Source: an uncultured Eubacteriales bacterium (lineage in GTDB: Bacteria; Bacillota; Clostridia; Oscillospirales; Acutalibacteraceae). From it: 5,562 bases of DNA. A model generated the notes under the pieces. The model ran no database searches. It saw nothing but the letters and a program-made list of their open reading frames with translations, and was not told the DNA's origin. Positions 3,790 to 5,562 of this stretch are shown in pieces (position 1 is the first letter of the stretch; every line of letters starts with the position of its first letter). Both the position numbers and the translations under genes were made by a program. The stretch is from the NCBI GenBank assembly GCA_934408795.1, contig CAKRVQ010000086.1, positions 1 through 5,562 of the forward strand, written 5' to 3'.

Positions 3790-5562
3790 TTGGCAGTCAA
3801 GGGAAACAGTCCGAACAGGAAAATGACAGGAAGAATCAAGATAATAATGATCGTGACCGTCATTTTGTCGCTTTCCGTTCCTCTCGCAAGCTTGTTCAAT
3901 ATAATGATAATTCACGGAGACTTTTACAGGGGTAAGGCTGCGGATCAGCAGTTGTATGACACCGAGATCGCCGCAAGAAGAGGGGATATCTACGACAGAA
4001 ATATGACCCTTCTCGCCACCAGCGCAACCGTGTGGACCGTATATGTCACTCCGAACGACTTCAAAAAGATCACCGACGAAAAGAAGCGCGATGCCGTAAA
4101 AGACGAGATCGCCCTGAACCTCGCCGATATACTTGATCTTGAAAAGGACGATGTGCTCGCAAAGCTCAATAAGGATCTGAGCTATGTAATGATAAAACGG
4201 CAGGTAGAGCAGCCGGAAGCCGATAAGATCAATGCCTATATCGCCGCAAGCGAATACGGCGTAGGCAATTATATCGGTCTTGACGAGTCGACGAAGAGGT
4301 ATTATCCGAATAACAATATGGCATCGGTCATGCTCGGATTTGTCGGAACCGATAATCAGGGACTTGCGGGAATAGAGGCGTACTACGATTCAAAGCTCAC
4401 GGGTGTGCCCGGGAGAGTAGTTGCCGCCAAGACCGCAAACGGAGTCGGTATGCCGTTCAGTTATCAGACGACGATAGAGGCGCAGCAGGGAAACACCCTT
4501 GTGCTCACAATGGATCTCTACATTCAGCATGTCTGCGAAAAGTATCTTGAAAAGGCTATAGCGGATAACCTTGTAAGAGAGCGCGGAGGCGTTCTCGCCA
4601 TGAATGTCAACACGGGAGAGATACTTGCCTGCGCGGTAAAAGGAGATTTCGATCCCAACGAACCGTTCAAGCTGAGCGAAGAAGATCAGAAGTCACTTGA
4701 GGGGCTCGGTGACGAGGATTACAATAAAAAGGTAGCAGAGCTCAGAAACCGCCAATGGCGTAACAAAATGATATCCGATACTTATGAACCGGGATCGGTT
4801 TTCAAACTTGTTACCGTGTCGGCGGCACTTGAGGAAAACTGCGTCAATCTGAACAGCGGCTTTAACTGCCCGGGATATATCGTGGTGGCCGGGAGAAGAT
4901 ACCGTTGTCACAGAACAACGGGACACGGGCAGCTGAATCTCACCCTTGCGATGATGAACTCCTGTAACCCTGCCTTCATAACGATGGGCCAGCTACTCGG
5001 CGCCGAGAATTTCTCAAGATATTTTGAAGCGTTCGGGCTGACTAAAAAGACAGGGATAGATCTTCCGGGAGAATCGGGCTCCGTTTATCACGCAGAGGAT
5101 AAAATGGGTCCCACGGAGCTGGCGTCATCCTCATTCGGTCAGACCTTCAATGTCACACCGATACAGTTGATCACCGCCTGCTGCGCTACGGTGAACGGCG
5201 GATATCTTGTTCAGCCGCATGTGGTAAAGGAGATCCGCGACGGTGACGGAAATGTCATCGAAACGATAAATACCACGACAAAGCGCCAGGTCATATCAAA
5301 CGAGACAAGTGCGATCGTAAGAAAAATGGCAGAGGCGGTCGTCAACGGCGGCGGCGGAAGAAACGCTTATGTTCCCGGCTACAGAATAGGCGGAAAGACC
5401 GGTACCGCTCAGAAAATGGTAAGAATACTCGAAACGGGTGAGCAGGCGCTTTATGTGTCGTCTTTCCTCGGGATAGCGCCTATGGACGATCCCGAGATCG
5501 CAGTGTTCCTGATACTCGATGAGCCGATGGGAAAGGAATACTACGGCGGAACGATATGTACG
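3790..5562 (+). CDS. ftsI: Class B penicillin-binding protein, FtsI/PBP2B/SpoVD type (3' end missing)
   Basis: The first 591 codons of a septal peptidoglycan transpeptidase; the frame is open to the window edge. A short basic N-terminus leads to one membrane anchor at about 16-41. The pedestal domain begins with the class B signature RRGDIYDRN (63-71). The penicillin-binding domain has all three active-site motifs: S336-V-F-K339 (catalytic serine, in YEPGSVFKL), S391-C-N393, and K536-T-G-T539. The last residues, EYYGG…, match the conserved stretch shortly after KTG. The enzyme cross-links peptide stems outside the membrane and is the target of beta-lactams; its partners are FtsW and the FtsL/DivIC/DivIB complex. 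The start is TTG, backed by GGAGG. A PASTA domain, if present, would lie beyond the window, so division FtsI and sporulation-specific SpoVD cannot be separated here. Position after ftsL favours either. Confidence 0.95.
   Translation, partial: MAVKGNSPNRKMTGRIKIIMIVTVILSLSVPLASLFNIMIIHGDFYRGKAADQQLYDTEIAARRGDIYDRNMTLLATSATVWTVYVTPNDFKKITDEKKRDAVKDEIALNLADILDLEKDDVLAKLNKDLSYVMIKRQVEQPEADKINAYIAASEYGVGNYIGLDESTKRYYPNNNMASVMLGFVGTDNQGLAGIEAYYDSKLTGVPGRVVAAKTANGVGMPFSYQTTIEAQQGNTLVLTMDLYIQHVCEKYLEKAIADNLVRERGGVLAMNVNTGEILACAVKGDFDPNEPFKLSEEDQKSLEGLGDEDYNKKVAELRNRQWRNKMISDTYEPGSVFKLVTVSAALEENCVNLNSGFNCPGYIVVAGRRYRCHRTTGHGQLNLTLAMMNSCNPAFITMGQLLGAENFSRYFEAFGLTKKTGIDLPGESGSVYHAEDKMGPTELASSSFGQTFNVTPIQLITACCATVNGGYLVQPHVVKEIRDGDGNVIETINTTTKRQVISNETSAIVRKMAEAVVNGGGGRNAYVPGYRIGGKTGTAQKMVRILETGEQALYVSSFLGIAPMDDPEIAVFLILDEPMGKEYYGGTICT

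Overview
The window holds the start of a division and cell wall (dcw) cluster from a low-to-mid GC Gram-positive bacterium, most likely a Clostridia member of the Ruminococcaceae/Oscillospiraceae type. The basis is the gene order mraZ-rsmH-ftsL-ftsI on the + strand, the GGAGG-type ribosome binding sites, the near-consensus SigA promoters, and the clostridial cysteine-rich tail region of RsmH. The taxon is an inference from gene content; no 16S or database comparison was possible.

Left part (1-1066), all on the - strand: an uncharacterised 233-residue protein with a HicB-like N-terminal stretch and a DinB-like C-terminal helix carrying an HxxxH pair, driven by its own extended -10 promoter. 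It is followed, in - strand upstream order, by a complete tRNA-Leu(UAA) with encoded CCA, a perfect-consensus promoter and a strong intrinsic terminator.

Middle (1067-1483), 417 bases without a gene. It holds the tRNA promoter, a + strand terminator with no visible gene in front of it, a palindrome very close to the NrdR-box consensus, a second perfect inverted repeat, two candidate mraZ promoters, and an array of five GTGGT boxes in 10-11 bp phase that is very probably the MraZ operator.

Right part (1484-5562), + strand: mraZ (GTG start), rsmH, ftsL and the first 591 codons of an FtsI/PBP2B/SpoVD-type class B penicillin-binding protein (TTG start), cut by the window edge. MraZ is expected to repress the cluster. 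RsmH methylates 16S rRNA. FtsL and FtsI act together at the septum, FtsL as a scaffold and activator, FtsI as the peptidoglycan transpeptidase. The cluster is not tightly packed: 137 bases separate rsmH and ftsL, and 333 separate ftsL and ftsI. Both gaps are rich in inverted repeats. The second ends in an intrinsic terminator and a new promoter, so ftsI is probably transcribed at least partly on its own.

I see no new enzymatic or defence system here. The points most worth following up are regulatory: the phased MraZ boxes, the NrdR-like palindrome, the hairpin-rich gaps around ftsL, and the open frame after the ftsL stop.
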